Below are positions 32,721 through 43,772 of a DNA stretch of 64,000 bases, piece after piece. This DNA comes from Acanthococcus lagerstroemiae (taxonomy: Eukaryota > Arthropoda > Insecta > Hemiptera > Eriococcidae). Every line of letters begins with the position of its first letter. The first letter of the stretch is position 1. The translations under genes were made by a program, and so were the position numbers. The stretch is from positions 46,708,122 through 46,772,121 of the forward strand of contig CM063108.1 of assembly GCA_031841125.1 (NCBI GenBank), read 5' to 3'. The notes under the pieces were generated by a model. The model did no database searches. It was not told where the DNA came from and was given only the letters and a program-made list of their open reading frames with translations.

Positions 32721-33558
32721 TCCGATCAGTTCGTAAAGGTATTTTTGGAAGTATGTGAAAACGAACACGGTACGCCGAGGCAAATTTGGATACTGTACGT
32801 GTTTGCGTCTTAAGCGTGGGAGAGGCCAATTAACGTCGGTGATTGCATACAATGACGTCAAAGAATGACAGTGAAAGTATTCGCTGTCTGTGCTTTACGG
32901 TTTGTTTTTCCAAAATCTTTCCGCACAATGGCGCTGGTTTCAGAGGCGAGTCTTTAACTGATCCGGAAGAGTCTTGAAAAATATAAAAAACATAAAGAGT
33001 TTTAAAATAGTATTCGCCAATCTTTAATAGGTCTGAAAGAGACTTAATCCGGCCTGTAAGGATCTTTAGTCTTGAGGAATATCAAGAATCTTAAACAAGC
33101 ATATAAGTGTCTTATGTCTTGATGATGATGACACATTCCTTAATTTCTCGACTAGTAGACTGCCGTCTCTCCACTTCTCTCTCTGTGTGTCTCTCTCTTT
33201 TTTTTTTTCCTAACAAAAGCACACACTTCCTTATTCGCGATTCCACTATTTCGTCGTCATATGCCCGTCCTCGTTCTTACTGCGGCCGTACCCTGGTATC
33301 ACCTTCCGGTATTCTTCTCGGACACGGTGACGGGCTTCAGCTGCAGAGCCGACCGTTCGGTAAGGGGGCCTTACCTACTTATGGGGAGTCGTCGCTCAAG
33401 ACTTGCTCAAGTAGGACTCGAAGAATGTGGTCAACGTATTCCCAAAACCTAATTGCTTCATTTTAATAAGTAGGATTCTATGATTCACCATATCAAAAGG
33501 TTTCTCAAAGTCGTGGTATACTGTATCTACCTGTCCACTGTCTAGTAACGATTCAGAT
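32721..33558. other. Spacer upstream of the ABRA-like gene
   Basis: It holds a degenerate AGTCTTGA / AAGAGACTT tract at 32950-33110 and a CT-rich microsatellite at 33165-33212. No gene was recognised. Confidence 0.35.
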
Positions 33559-36500
33559 ATACAGGGTGTTCCACGAAAGTCCCGCCCCCCTGTTTTTTCA
33601 CGAACCGATGGGCAGATCTTCCCGAGACGAAAATAATTTTCCAGTCGTAAAGTCTAGTTTCTCCTGAGCTGAAAAAAATTTCTCCCCCTTTCACGGGGGG
33701 CTGGAACGTACCACCAACTTTGAAATCTTAAATAGGAAGGTATGCCTTTATACACCTCGTTGGAAAGGCCATTTACTCCAAAATACGGATCCGTGGAATC
33801 AAAATTTATACATTTTGGGGGGCAAGGGACCTGGAGATGACCAAAATCCACCCAGAATCAAAGTGTTGTGACCTATCAAACGAACTATCGAAAATGGGGT
33901 TTTCCAGGTCGTTGATTTCGAATATTGCTTTATTTTTCCGATTTGACTAACCCAGGGGGCAGACCATTCATAAATTTGGGACACAAGGGGTTACCCCCAT
34001 TTTTTCCCGAACCGATAGGTGGATCTTTGCCGGACAGATTGCCATCTTCCTGCGGTAAGGTCTAGTTTCTCTAGGGCTTGAAAAATTTTCTTCCCCATTT
34101 ATGGGGGGCTGTAGCGTGCCACCAACTTCAGAATCTTAAATGGAAAAGTATGCCTTTATGCACATCGCTGGAAAGAGCATATCCTGCAAAATACAAACCC
34201 GCGAAAAAATTTCCAAATTCATCAATTTCGGGGGGCAAGGGGTCTAAAGATGATCAAAATCCATCAAAAATCAAAGTGTCATAACCTAGCAAACAAACGA
34301 TTGAAAGAGGTGTTTTCGAGGTCACGGATTCCGAATACACGATTTAACCCGGTTTATGGCTTTAAAATCCAAATTTTCAACCTAAAATCGGTTCCTATTC
34401 ACATATTTTTGACTTTCTGAATGCAGGTTATTAAAGTGGCTTCACGCGCATCGTTGAATAGCGAACTTCCCCCAGAGTATGAATCCATGAAAAAAATTTC
34501 AAAATTCATCAAATTTGGGGTAAGGGACCTAGAGATGACCAAAATCATTCCAAAATTGAAGTATCATGACCTTGCAAACAGACTATCAAAATGGAGGTTT
34601 TCGAGGTCGCTGATTCCGAATATCACACGGAAAAATCTCCACTGCTTTTTAAGGAATTTCACCGGAATTTTGTTGGAAAAAAACTCCAAGAATTTCCAAA
34701 GAATTTTTTTGGAAACTTCGGGGAAAATATTGGATGATTTTTAAGAAATTTCATCGGAATTATTTCTGTGAAATACTCGGGAAAAATCTCTGATAATTTT
34801 TAAAGAATTTCATTGGATTTCGGAAAGAATTTCCGATAAATTTTAAGGAATTTTATCGGAAATTGTTGAAAAAAAATCCAATAATTTCCAAAGAATTTCT
34901 TCGGAAACATTGGAAAAATCTCCAATAAATTTTAAGGAATTTTATGGGAACTCGGGAAAAATCTCCAATAAATTTTAAGGAATTTTATCGGAAATCGTTG
35001 GAAACTAATTCCGATACTTTCCGAAGAATCTCATCGGAAATCTTTAGGAAAAATTTCCAATGATTTCCAAAAAAATTTTATTAAACACTTCGAGAATATT
35101 TTCCGATAATTTTTGAATTATTAAACCATTGGAGTATTCCCCCGAATATTTCCTATGACAAGCTTCAGAAATTATCGGAAAAACTTCCTCGAAGTATTTT
35201 GATGAAACTTTTTAGAAATTACAGGAAATTTTTTTCTAAAGGTTTCCGATGAGATTCTTCGGACATTATCGGAAGATTTTTCTCAACAATTTCCGTTGAA
35301 ATTCCTTAAAAATCATCGCAGACTTTTCTAACAATTTCCGATGAAATCCCTTAAAATTTATTGGAGATTTTTCCCGAGTTCCGAAAAAATTCCTTAAAAA
35401 TTATCGGAGATTTTTCTTGAGTATTTCTCGGAAATACTTCAAAAATTATCAAAGAATTTTCTTGAAGAATTTTGATGAAACTTTTTTGGAAATCATTGAA
35501 AATTTTTCTAAAGATTTCCGATGAGATTCCTTAATAATCATATCCGAGATTTTTCCCGTTTCCAAAAAAATTCTTTACAATTTATCGGAGACTTTCCCGA
35601 GTTCCGATAAAATTCTTTAAAAATGATCGGAGATTTTTCCCGAGTTCCGATGATTTTTTTTTAAATTATAGGAGATTTTCTTACCATTTCCGATGAAATT
35701 CCTTAAAATTTATCGGAGATTTCTCCCGAGTCCCGATGAAGTTCCGTAAAATTTATCGGAAATTTCCCCCGATGTTTTCGAAGAAATTTTTTGAAAATTA
35801 TTGGAATTTTTTTCCAACGATACCGATGAAATTCCTTAAAATCATCTGAGATTTTCCCCGAAGTTTCCGAAGAAATTCTCCGGAGATTATCGAACATTTT
35901 CCTGGATAAAATTCTTCAAAAACCATCGAAGTTCCCCCCCCCCGTCCCGAATCGTTCCTTTTCTGTTGTCCGTCACGGCGCCACAGAGCACAGTAATGTT
36001 GCGTTTAAATCTGAATAAACGGCCTGCTTATTCATATTACCACGCAACATGCCAGGTTTTCCTAGAGGTTGCAACGAAAACTGAATAACCCTGTATGTCT
36101 TGTAAGTCCAAAAATGTCAAAAATTTGCACTTGACACCACCTTTCTCATTCAAATTTCGGATTTCGGGGCCCTAGGATGCTCTGGATGTAGGAAATCACG
36201 TGATGAACCCAAACTTTTTTTGCACAGATTCGTTTTTGGGGGAAGTTCACTTTCCAATAACGTGCATAAAGCCATCTGAGTAATCGGCAATGAGAAATTC
36301 AAAAATGTGTAAATGGCAGCACTTTTAGGTATCTGATTTTAGATAGGTTTTGGTTAGGGTTAGACCCTGTCTCCCAAAATTGATGAATTTGCCATTTGTC
36401 TTCACGAAATCGTATTTTAGAGGAACTGCCCTATCCAAAAATGTGCATGAAGCCACTTTGATAACTAGCGTTCAGAAACTCAAAAATTTATAAATTAGAA

Positions 36501-37634
36501 TCACTTTTGAGTCTAAAATTGAATTTTAGGCCCCTAAAACGGGTAGAATCGGAAGGAAAGTGTGACATTCGGAATCAGCGACCTCGAAAACCCCCTTTTT
36601 GATAGTCTATTCGCTAGAGGCCATGATACTTCGATTTTGGACGGATTTTGGTCATCTCTAAGTCCCTTACCTCAAATTTGATGAATTTTGAATTTTTTTT
36701 CATGGATTCATACTCTGGAGGAAGTTTCCTATTCAACGATGTGCATGAAGCCACTTCAATAATCTGCATTCAGGAAGTCAAAAATGTGTGAATAGGAACC
36801 AATTTTAGGTTGAAAATTTGGATTTTAAAGCCATAAACTGGGTTAAATCGTGTATTTGGAATCCGTGACCTCGAAAACACCTCTTTCAATCGTTTGTTTG
36901 CTAGGTTATGACACTTTGATTTTTGATGGATTTTGATCATCTTTAGACCCCTTGCCCCCCGAAATTGATGAATTTTGAAATTTTTTTCACGGGTTTGTAT
37001 TTTGCAGGATATTCTTTTTTCAGCGATGTGCATAAAGGCATACCTTTCCATTTAAGATTCCGAAGTTGGTGGCACGTTACAGCCCCCCATAAATGGGGGA
37101 AAAAATTTTTCAAGCCCTAGAGAAACTAGACCTTACCGCAGTAAGATGGCAATCTGTCCGGCAAAGATCCGCCCATCGGTTCGGGAAAAAATGGGGGTAA
37201 TCTCTTCTGTCCCAAATTTTTGAATGTTCTGCCCCTTGGGTTAGTCAAATCGGAAAAATAAGGCAATATTCGAAATTAGCGACGTGGAAACCCCCATTTT
37301 CGATAGTTCGTTTGATAGGTCACCACACGTTGATCTGGGTGGCTTCTGGTCATCTCTAGGCCCCTTGCCCCCCAAAATTGACAAAGTTTGATTTTTTCCA
37401 CGGATCCGTATTTTGGAGTAAATGGCCTTTCCAACGAGGTGCATAAAGGCACACCTTCCTATTTAAGATTCCGAAGTTGGTGGTACATTCCGGCCCCCCA
37501 TGAAAGAGGGAGAACATTTTTTAAGCTCAGGAGAAACTAGACTTTACGAATGAAAAATCATTTTAGTCCCGGGAAGATCTGCCCATCGGTTCGTGAAAAA
37601 ACAGGGGGCGGAACTTTCGTGGAACACCCTGTAT
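33559..37634. mobile_element. 4.1-kb foldback element
   Basis: The ends are ATACAGGGTGTTCCACGAAA (33559) and the mirrored TTTCGTGGAACACCCTGTAT (37634). Arms pair over more than 1 kb: AAACTAGACTTTACG against CGTAAAGTCTAGTTT, ACGGATCCGT regions, and GGAAAGGCCATTTACTCCAA against its complement. Within each arm a ~285-415 bp module is repeated with divergence (for example GAGATGACCAAAATC near 33835 and 34533, AGATGATCAAAATC at 34250). The centre is the palindromic satellite 34640-35930. No transposase frame was found. Confidence 0.85.
34640..35930. repeat. Palindromically arranged satellite in the centre of the foldback
   Basis: Units of roughly 55-60 bp around AAGGAATTTTATCGGAAAT and GGGAAAAATCTCCGATAAT are repeated in one orientation up to about 35120. 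From about 35160 the complement (ATTATCGGAGATTTTTCC, GATGAAATTCCTT) continues. The switch makes the centre of dyad symmetry of the whole element. Confidence 0.75.
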
Positions 37635-37874
37635 TATGCACATAAGTGGATAGATTGTAGATTCGTTGTTATACTGACTGCCCTTCCATAAACCATGTTG
37701 TGCGTCAGATATGTAGGTTTTCACGCCTTGATATATTTTTTCATGTATGATTGATTCGAAAACTTTTGCTGGCACTGAGAGCTAGGCAATTGGGCGATAG
37801 TTGGCAATAGCGGTAGTATTTTCAGATTTTGGTATAGGAGTGATTTTTCTAATTTCCCAGTTCTCCGGGAAGGT

Positions 37875-38140
37875 AGGGGAAAGTTACGTGCCTAGGACCA
37901 AAAAATACAAAAGTACGATTTTCCAAAATTCTGTTCCACTTAGGAAACTCAAATTTGAACCACAGATAGAGTATCCCTGTGTCAACATTTCACTTGACTT
38001 TCACTGAAATATGTCAATAATTATTGAAGATAATTAATTTTTTATAAATTCAGATTTTTGGTCCTCTAAGTACAACCACCCAGTTGTACTTAGGACCGAC
38101 CATGTTTGTACCTAGGACCATCATAAATTAATGCAGAATA
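37875..38140. repeat. Cluster of CCTAGGACC motifs at the pogo-like element end
   Basis: ACGTGCCTAGGACCAAAAAA (37887), GTTGTACTTAGGACCGACC (38083) and GTACCTAGGACCATCA (38108), plus the inverted GGTCCTCTAAGTACAAC (38061), lie within 250 bp. TTGGTCCTAGG at 39140 mirrors them at the other side of the transposase relic. They could be terminal or transposase-binding repeats. Confidence 0.5.
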
Positions 38141-38166
38141 TTATTAATTTATATTGAATTAAAGAA

Positions 38167-39138
38167 TTAAATGCTTCGACAAAAGTCACAAATGAACATT
38201 TCCGGCTTATCAGTTTCAGTACCATCTTTATGTGCCCAGTGAGAGCAGCTTCTGCACCGGTACCACATTTCTGATTTTCCAAATTCACCGCATACTAGAC
38301 ATAACCCTTCCATTTCGCTTTCTGAATCATCATCAGTTTCATGGGTAGAAAATTTATTTTCTTCTTCTGACGAACTGCTATACTTTCTCCTTCATCTTTG
38401 CCGAACAATTTTCTATTAATTGCAGGTCTTTTTTTAGAATTGGTATTTGGCTTCGGCTCGAGCTTACGCTTGATCTGACGCTTCGATTTAGGATCTGGCT
38501 TGGGCTCAGGCTTGCTGGCTTTTTTTTCATCAACTTTTTTAACAGGTTTTGTTTTTTTGATCTGCACATCTTTTCTTGAGTTTTCGATTTCTTGTTTTTC
38601 TGGTGTGTCGGTTTAAGATTCTAGATTTTCCCTTCAATCTACTGGTTGCACGGGTTTCTTTTTTCCTTGGCGCAGCTTTCGGATGTGGTCTGATAGCAGT
38701 TGGTGATATGATTTTTGTGACTGAACCAGATGACACAGATGAATTTAAACTGGTATCAGCTGTGGAAGTGGAAGGTAAATTTATTTCAGCTGGCAAGGTC
38801 GAAGGCAAATTGGCAGGGGTTGATGTTTGTTGAATTTCCCCAGTAGAAGTTGATTTTGATGTGGAGGCTGGCAGACTATTTGGCACATTCTTATCTGCAT
38901 CTACAAAAGGACGATCTGTGACGTAAGAGGACACATACTCATGTTCTGGAAAATGTTAGGATTAAATGGATACACTTCGGAAGCACGAAAACCATTGGTA
39001 ATATTTTCCATTGTAAAAGCTTTAGGAAATGCAAGGCCAGCAGTATAAGGTTACAGTTTTACCTGGGTTCCTCTTTATCCACTTAGTCATTTCAGCATTG
39101 TAGTTCAATTTATGTGGTCCAATATCACAAATTTTTTA
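38167..39138 (-). pseudogene. pogo/Tigger-type DDE transposase, C-terminal part, with zinc-finger tail; broken
   Basis: Minus-strand pieces in order: KICDIGPHKLNYNAEMTKW and IKRNPGKT (39135-39060); FPKAFTMENITNGFRASEV and YPFNPNIF (39025-38945); SSYVTDRPFVDADKN (38934-38890); a low-complexity Ser/Thr linker; PHPKAAPRKKETR and KGKSRILNRHT; a Lys-rich linker; an acidic SSSEEEN block; and a cysteine/histidine finger LCLVCGEFGK...WYRCRSC...HWAHK...FICDFC ending at stop 38167-38169. This is the order seen in insect pogo/Tigger transposases with a PHD-like C-terminal finger. At least three frameshifts separate the pieces, and the DDE core and N-terminal half are missing. It is dead. Confidence 0.82.
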
Positions 39139-39151
39139 TTGGTCCTAGGTA

Positions 39152-39821
39152 AGGAACTGCAGGTATGCGCATTCTGTAAATGTAAACAAACGATTATGCA
39201 GAGATTGCATAGAAGTCGCATGGTTGCATCGCGTAATTTTATTATTTCGTTTTGGGTTGTTGACTTGATTTGTAGAATGAGTGATACTCGTAACAATAAT
39301 TGGGATATAAATCTGCACTAGAGTGCGCTGCTAAATCACCTGCGCGGGTGTTAGCGGGAGGGGTGGGGGGAAGACTGGGTGATCAATATCGATATTTCCC
39401 ATCCTTTAACACGGGGAGCAAAGATCGTTCTAGTCTTACGCAGGTTCCATCTGTTAGTTTGTTTCGATAATTGTTTCAGTTCATAGTCAATGTTACAGAA
39501 CAATGATTTCAATAAGCATTTGCCCTCAAATAACTATAAATTTTTCAGAATTCAAAATATCGAATCATCGTTTGTACATTTCTCATGGGAGCGAATTATC
39601 TGATCACCCCAAGTAGAAAGATTCTGAACTCGGTCGTTAGATGTCAGCTACTTTGAGTTTAAATTCCAATTCATGATCAACTGAAATACAAGCGCATTCG
39701 GATACAGCAGTTTATCTCGATCCTGACTCTTGAGTAAGTACAAGGTTTTACTAATGGAACCAATGCAACCTCTTCATTATCGTTTGTTTACATATTTACC
39801 GTGCTCATACCTGCAGTTCCT
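39152..39821. mobile_element. MITE with TA target duplication
   Basis: AGGAACTGCAGGTATGCGCA (39152) is mirrored by GTGCTCATACCTGCAGTTCC (ending 39820). Further inside, GTAAACAAACGAT pairs with ATCGTTTGTTTAC. TA flanks both ends (39150-39151 and 39822-39823), as in Tc1/mariner-type insertions. It abuts the pogo-like relic. The interior includes a block shared with 61951-61983. Confidence 0.82.
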
Positions 39822-39823
39822 TA

Positions 39824-40524
39824 GTCTGAATAGTCAACATCTGTGTTTATCGATTACGGTCAGGTTGCGGGACTTTTACACTCCACTATTCTAAATGATT
39901 GCGTCGTGTGTTCTAAAGCATTATTAGGATAACAATAGAAACATCCCATTTTTACAAACCTCAGGCTGGCTACAGTTATATAGATTCTCGTTGGAGGGCC
40001 GAGGTTACGGCTACAGGGTGTCTGTCCCGCCGAATTGTGTCCGCACGGTGGGTGTTAAAACTGCTCGGTCTGGGGCCGTCCGTCTATCGTCTGACACCGG
40101 AGGTGGTGTGCATATCTTCATTTATTTGCAGTACCCGCTACCCGCGGCAACCGCACGGCAACCGCACGTTAAAAAAATGGATGTGTGCATCGGCTGTTAG
40201 AGAAAGTAACCTGTCTTCGTATCTTCGCAAAGAGTAGGACAGCAGTCGGAGGAATGATAACAAGTGGCTGTAAATTTTCCTAAGCAACGCATTCAGTGAC
40301 TTTGTTGCCATGCCTGTGGGACGATACATATAACACTTTTATCGAAGCATTTGGAAAGATGAACATCACTATCACGTGTTACGCTGACAACTCCTTGTTT
40401 ATTTGTAAACGGCTAGTCACTAAAAGTTAGGCTCAGATTAGGTTTGGCTCCGATGGCGGCACAGGAGCGATAGAAATATGTCACCCATCCCATCGGCAGT
40501 TACAAATAGGTTAGGTTATGTTCT
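39824..40524. other. Spacer before the LINE
   Basis: The CpG-rich part 39990-40190 contains a doubled GGCAACCGCAC. It may be the 5' end of the LINE or unique sequence. No protein family was recognised. Confidence 0.3.
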
Positions 40525-42235
40525 GGAAGCGCAAGCCAACATACTGGATGGTGCAGTCAGGGACGCCTACGAGGAGAACTGCGAGCCTCAGATAATAAAA
40601 TTACGCAAAACCATCTGATGGACAGCAGAGTTGGGGGAACATAGAAAAGACACTCGAAGAAGGCTGAGGGCTGCACTGAAAAATCATACACCGGCTCACT
40701 GGGAATTATATCATATGAGGCCCAAAAAGCATATAAAAAGGCGGTCAAGCAAGCCAAAAAAGAGGGGTGGAGACGTTTCTGCGAATCTATAGAAAAGATA
40801 CCGGACGCCTGCAAAAACTTCTCAGTAAGGAAAGGTGGGTGGAAGAGGGGCCGCTCGAACTCCCGACAGGTGGTTTCTCCACCACCCCGAGATAGGCAAT
40901 AGAGCACCTCACTGACACGCACTTTCCGGGAGCAAAAATCATGGAAAACACACAGCCGCAGCCAGGAGCCGACTGTGTGCAAAGAGGAACGGATTGAGAA
41001 ACGGCGAATGAGGTGGTTACACTAGACATGGTATGTTGGGCGGTAAACACATTCTCACCGTACAAAGCACCGGGCCCAGATGGAATCTATCCAGTCTGCC
41101 TACAGACAGGACTTGAGGCCATAATGGGAACGTTCATTAGAGTCCTAAGGGCATCATTAGCCCTAGGGCACATTCCAAAATCGTGGAGGGGTGTGAGAGT
41201 GGTGTTTTTTCCTAAACCAGGCAGAGACCCATGCAAGGCCAAATCCTACAGGCCGATAAGTCTCTCATCATTCATGCTAAAAATCTTGGAAAGGCTGATA
41301 GACAGGCACCTAAGAGAGGTTACCCTGACAAGGTTCCCCTTACGTGAGAACCAGCATGCATATAGGGCAGGCAAAATCAGTAGAGTCATCACTACATTTG
41401 CTTGTTACAGCGATTGAGAGAGGGATGACTGGCAGAGATTATGTACTGGCAACATTCATGGATATACAGGGAGCGCTTGACGCGACCTCTCATGAATCTA
41501 TAGAAACAGCCCTGAGGGAAAGGGACGTGAAGGAAAGCTTAATAAACTGGTTTGTATCTATGCTAAAAGGCAGGGAGATCCGGATAACATACCAACAAGA
41601 ACGGATCCATGCAATGACCATCAGGGGCTGCCCACAAGGGGGAGTACTCTCTCCCCTACTGTGGAGCCTGGTGGTGGACAGTTTGCTGGAGGAGTTAAAT
41701 GGTCAAAAAATATGCATACAGGGCTACGCTGATGATTTAGCTGTCGTGGTAACCGGCAAATTTCCGGGAACCATCGCGGAGTTAACGCATTGGAGACTCC
41801 GATGTGTGGAAAAATGGTTATCGATAAACCCGGACAAAACTGAAATCACTCTTTTTACCCGTAAAAAGAAAAGGCAAGGAGTTGATCAAGGTGCAATATA
41901 AAGGAAGACCGTTAGCTCTCATAAGAAAGGTGAAGTACTTAGGAGTATGCCTTGATGAAAAACTCTCCTGGAGGGATCACGTCTCAGATAAAATGAGAAA
42001 AGGGGTTGAGGCTCTTTGAGCTTGCCACACCTACGTCGGCAGGACCTGGGGACTCTCTCCCAAAGTGATGCATTAGATATATACCGGTGTAATACGTCCC
42101 AGAATCATATATGCGGCCATTGTGTGGTGGGGCCGGGTCCACCTGGCCAAAGTCAGAGAGGAACTAGACCAACTGCAGAGGCTCGCGTGCGTGATGACAA
42201 CGGGGGCAATGAGTACGGTACCGACAAAGGGACAC
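40525..42235 (+). pseudogene. Non-LTR retrotransposon ORF2 (Jockey/I/R1-type reverse transcriptase), broken and 3'-truncated
   Basis: Pre-RT region (about 40530-40850) reads in shifting frames as WTAELGEHRKDTRRRLRAAL, then KAYKKAVKQAKKEGWRRFCE. RT motifs follow: FSPYKAPGPDGIYPVCLQ (about 41053), SYRPISLSSFMLKILERLI, frameshift near 41385, then ATFMDIQGALDATSHE, RGCPQGGVLSPLLWSLVVD, and the catalytic GYADDLAVVV (about 41724). After a further break KVKYLGVCLDEKLSWRDHV and RPRIIYAAIVWWGRV lead into LQRLACVMTTGAMSTVPT, the region before RNase H. It stops abruptly at about 42235 with no RNase H or poly(A). Several stops and shifts show it is inactive. The endonuclease half is absent. Confidence 0.88.
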
Positions 42236-42426
42236 GTTTTTTAAATAATTTTCATTATTACGTTATCATCTTTTAAACACTTTTCTTGGTGTTCTTAGTT
42301 ATAAATACACATTATTAAAAAAGTCTATTTAATTTATATGTGTGTATTTGGGGGGGGCAAACTCTTACGGCGCCACACCACTCCAAATGCCCGGTAATAA
42401 TTTTAGCGCCCATCCGCCCCTGGTCG
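42236..42426. other. Spacer with hAT-like end motif
   Basis: The stretch ends with GCGCCCATCCGCCCCTGG, whose complement CAGGGGCGGATGG resembles the hAT ends at 29038. A partner end was not found. Confidence 0.3.
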
Positions 42427-43435
42427 TCCTGTACTTATAGTGATGTATAGTACCGTATGGTAAACCTATTTGGTGTGTTCCTATTGGTTGTAAGCGGCCC
42501 GCAACACCAAGAAACAAGCACAGGTAATGAGAATTAAAAACGAAATACGCGAACTACACATAAAAAGGAACAAACTGAACACAGAACTATACAACTAACA
42601 CTTCATACTGAACCAAACACTAGAACACCAACAAATAGAACAGTACATATAGTATACCAAGAAGGAAAAAGTACATAGAAAAATAGAAAAACAGCTACGC
42701 CGACTCAGTAAAAAAGAAATTCTACGCACTAAAACAAAAAGGAGAAAACACTCAACATAACCGAAACCAGCAGCACAAATTCACCCCAAGGACAGTAAAC
42801 GTGACGACTGTAAAAATTTCACACAAAAGGAAAACGATTTACTGGACAAAGGAAACAAATATAACACCACAGAACATATAAGCGACAGAACACTAGATAA
42901 TATCAGACTGCGAGCAGATCACCCAGACCATAGAACCTGACTTTAGAAACGGAGCAAGAACGGAAACATACTGCTGACTATAAAGAAGAAAAAAGGGAAG
43001 CGCAAGGAAACATACAAAACACAGCCCTACAACTCCAAAAGATAACAAAACAAAACAATACAGAAGGAACCGCATACGCCAATATCACAAAAGAAACTAT
43101 AAATTAAAACTACTGCCAGTTTAACAACAAATATTACGAACAAATGGAAGATCTAGCAATGGGGACATAACAAACACATGTTGACAGAAAAATACATAAT
43201 CATACACATAGAAAACAACACAAGAAAAATAAAATTAAAACAACAACTTGAGATAATAAAAGCAAAAACAAAACAAAGCAACCTAATAAACACAACAACT
43301 AACTTCCAAAGCGAGAACCTATCCCAATTAATAACATAAGACTCACTGACTGGACAGACTGCACATCCACAGAAAACCAATAAGAGCACACCAAATAGGT
43401 TTACCATACGGTACTATACATCACTAAGTACAGGA
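42427..43435 (+). mobile_element. Penelope-like element derivative bounded by ~50-bp inverted repeats
   Basis: TCCTGTACTTATAGTGATG... (42427-42477) is mirrored at 43387-43435 with only a TA gap. Between them the plus strand is strongly A-rich. It reads MRIKNEIRELHIKRNKLNTE (42527), then in-frame stops and HFILNQTLEHQQ; FTQKENDLLDKGNKYNTT (about 42818); and, after a gap, QFNNKYYEQMEDLAMGT (43120-43167). The last matches the Y-x-Q-x-x-x-x-AMG(S/T) motif of Penelope-type reverse transcriptases, and the middle matches their N-terminal T-x-x-E-x-x-LL-x-KG block. The rest of RT and endonuclease are missing. It is non-functional. Family identity is inferred from these motifs. Confidence 0.68.
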
Positions 43436-43439
43436 CAGC

Positions 43440-43772
43440 AAAGAGAAAAGTGTTAGGGTACTCCATTGAAAATGGCATAACACCCGAAAGCGCTCAGGAC
43501 TACAGAAGAAAGAAATTGTGAATTAGCACACCCTACATACAGAATTTACCGAGTTCACAAACACTCCAATATGGACACCGAGTATTACATGTGATTAGAA
43601 GGCTTAAATGGGACTGAACAGGGCATTTCGGTAGGATGTCCGACGGTAGGTGAATGTTCAAATTAAGTTTTTGCCAGCCGTTTAGGAAAAGGAAAAGAGG
43701 TCGACAAAGACTCTGCGCAACAACGTAGACTGCAGTTCTTGAGGAGCAGAAACAGTTTCCATAGGGTATAGC
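43440..43772 (+). pseudogene. LINE C-terminal fragment, 5' part (interrupted by hAT)
   Basis: It reads KRKVLGYSIENGITPESAQD (43441), then, after breaks, HVIRRLKWDWTGHFGRMSDG (about 43586) and RKRKRGRQRLCATT. This is the ...LKW-x-W-x-GH-x-x-R... C-terminal region of RTE/CR1-like LINEs. The fragment continues after the hAT insertion at 45562 as IALNRSEWTRLRKAFAQRQG. Confidence 0.7.

Noticed and set aside
38576..38833. Plus-strand frame of 85 codons
   Set aside because: Antisense to the pogo/Tigger transposase relic.
40557..41065. Minus-strand frames of 92-141 codons
   Set aside because: They lie antisense to the LINE, whose plus strand carries reverse-transcriptase motifs.
42893..43407. Hydrophobic minus-strand frames (60-84 codons) that resemble membrane proteins
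   Set aside because: They are antisense to the A-rich Penelope-like relic; T-rich codons give Phe/Leu/Val by composition.
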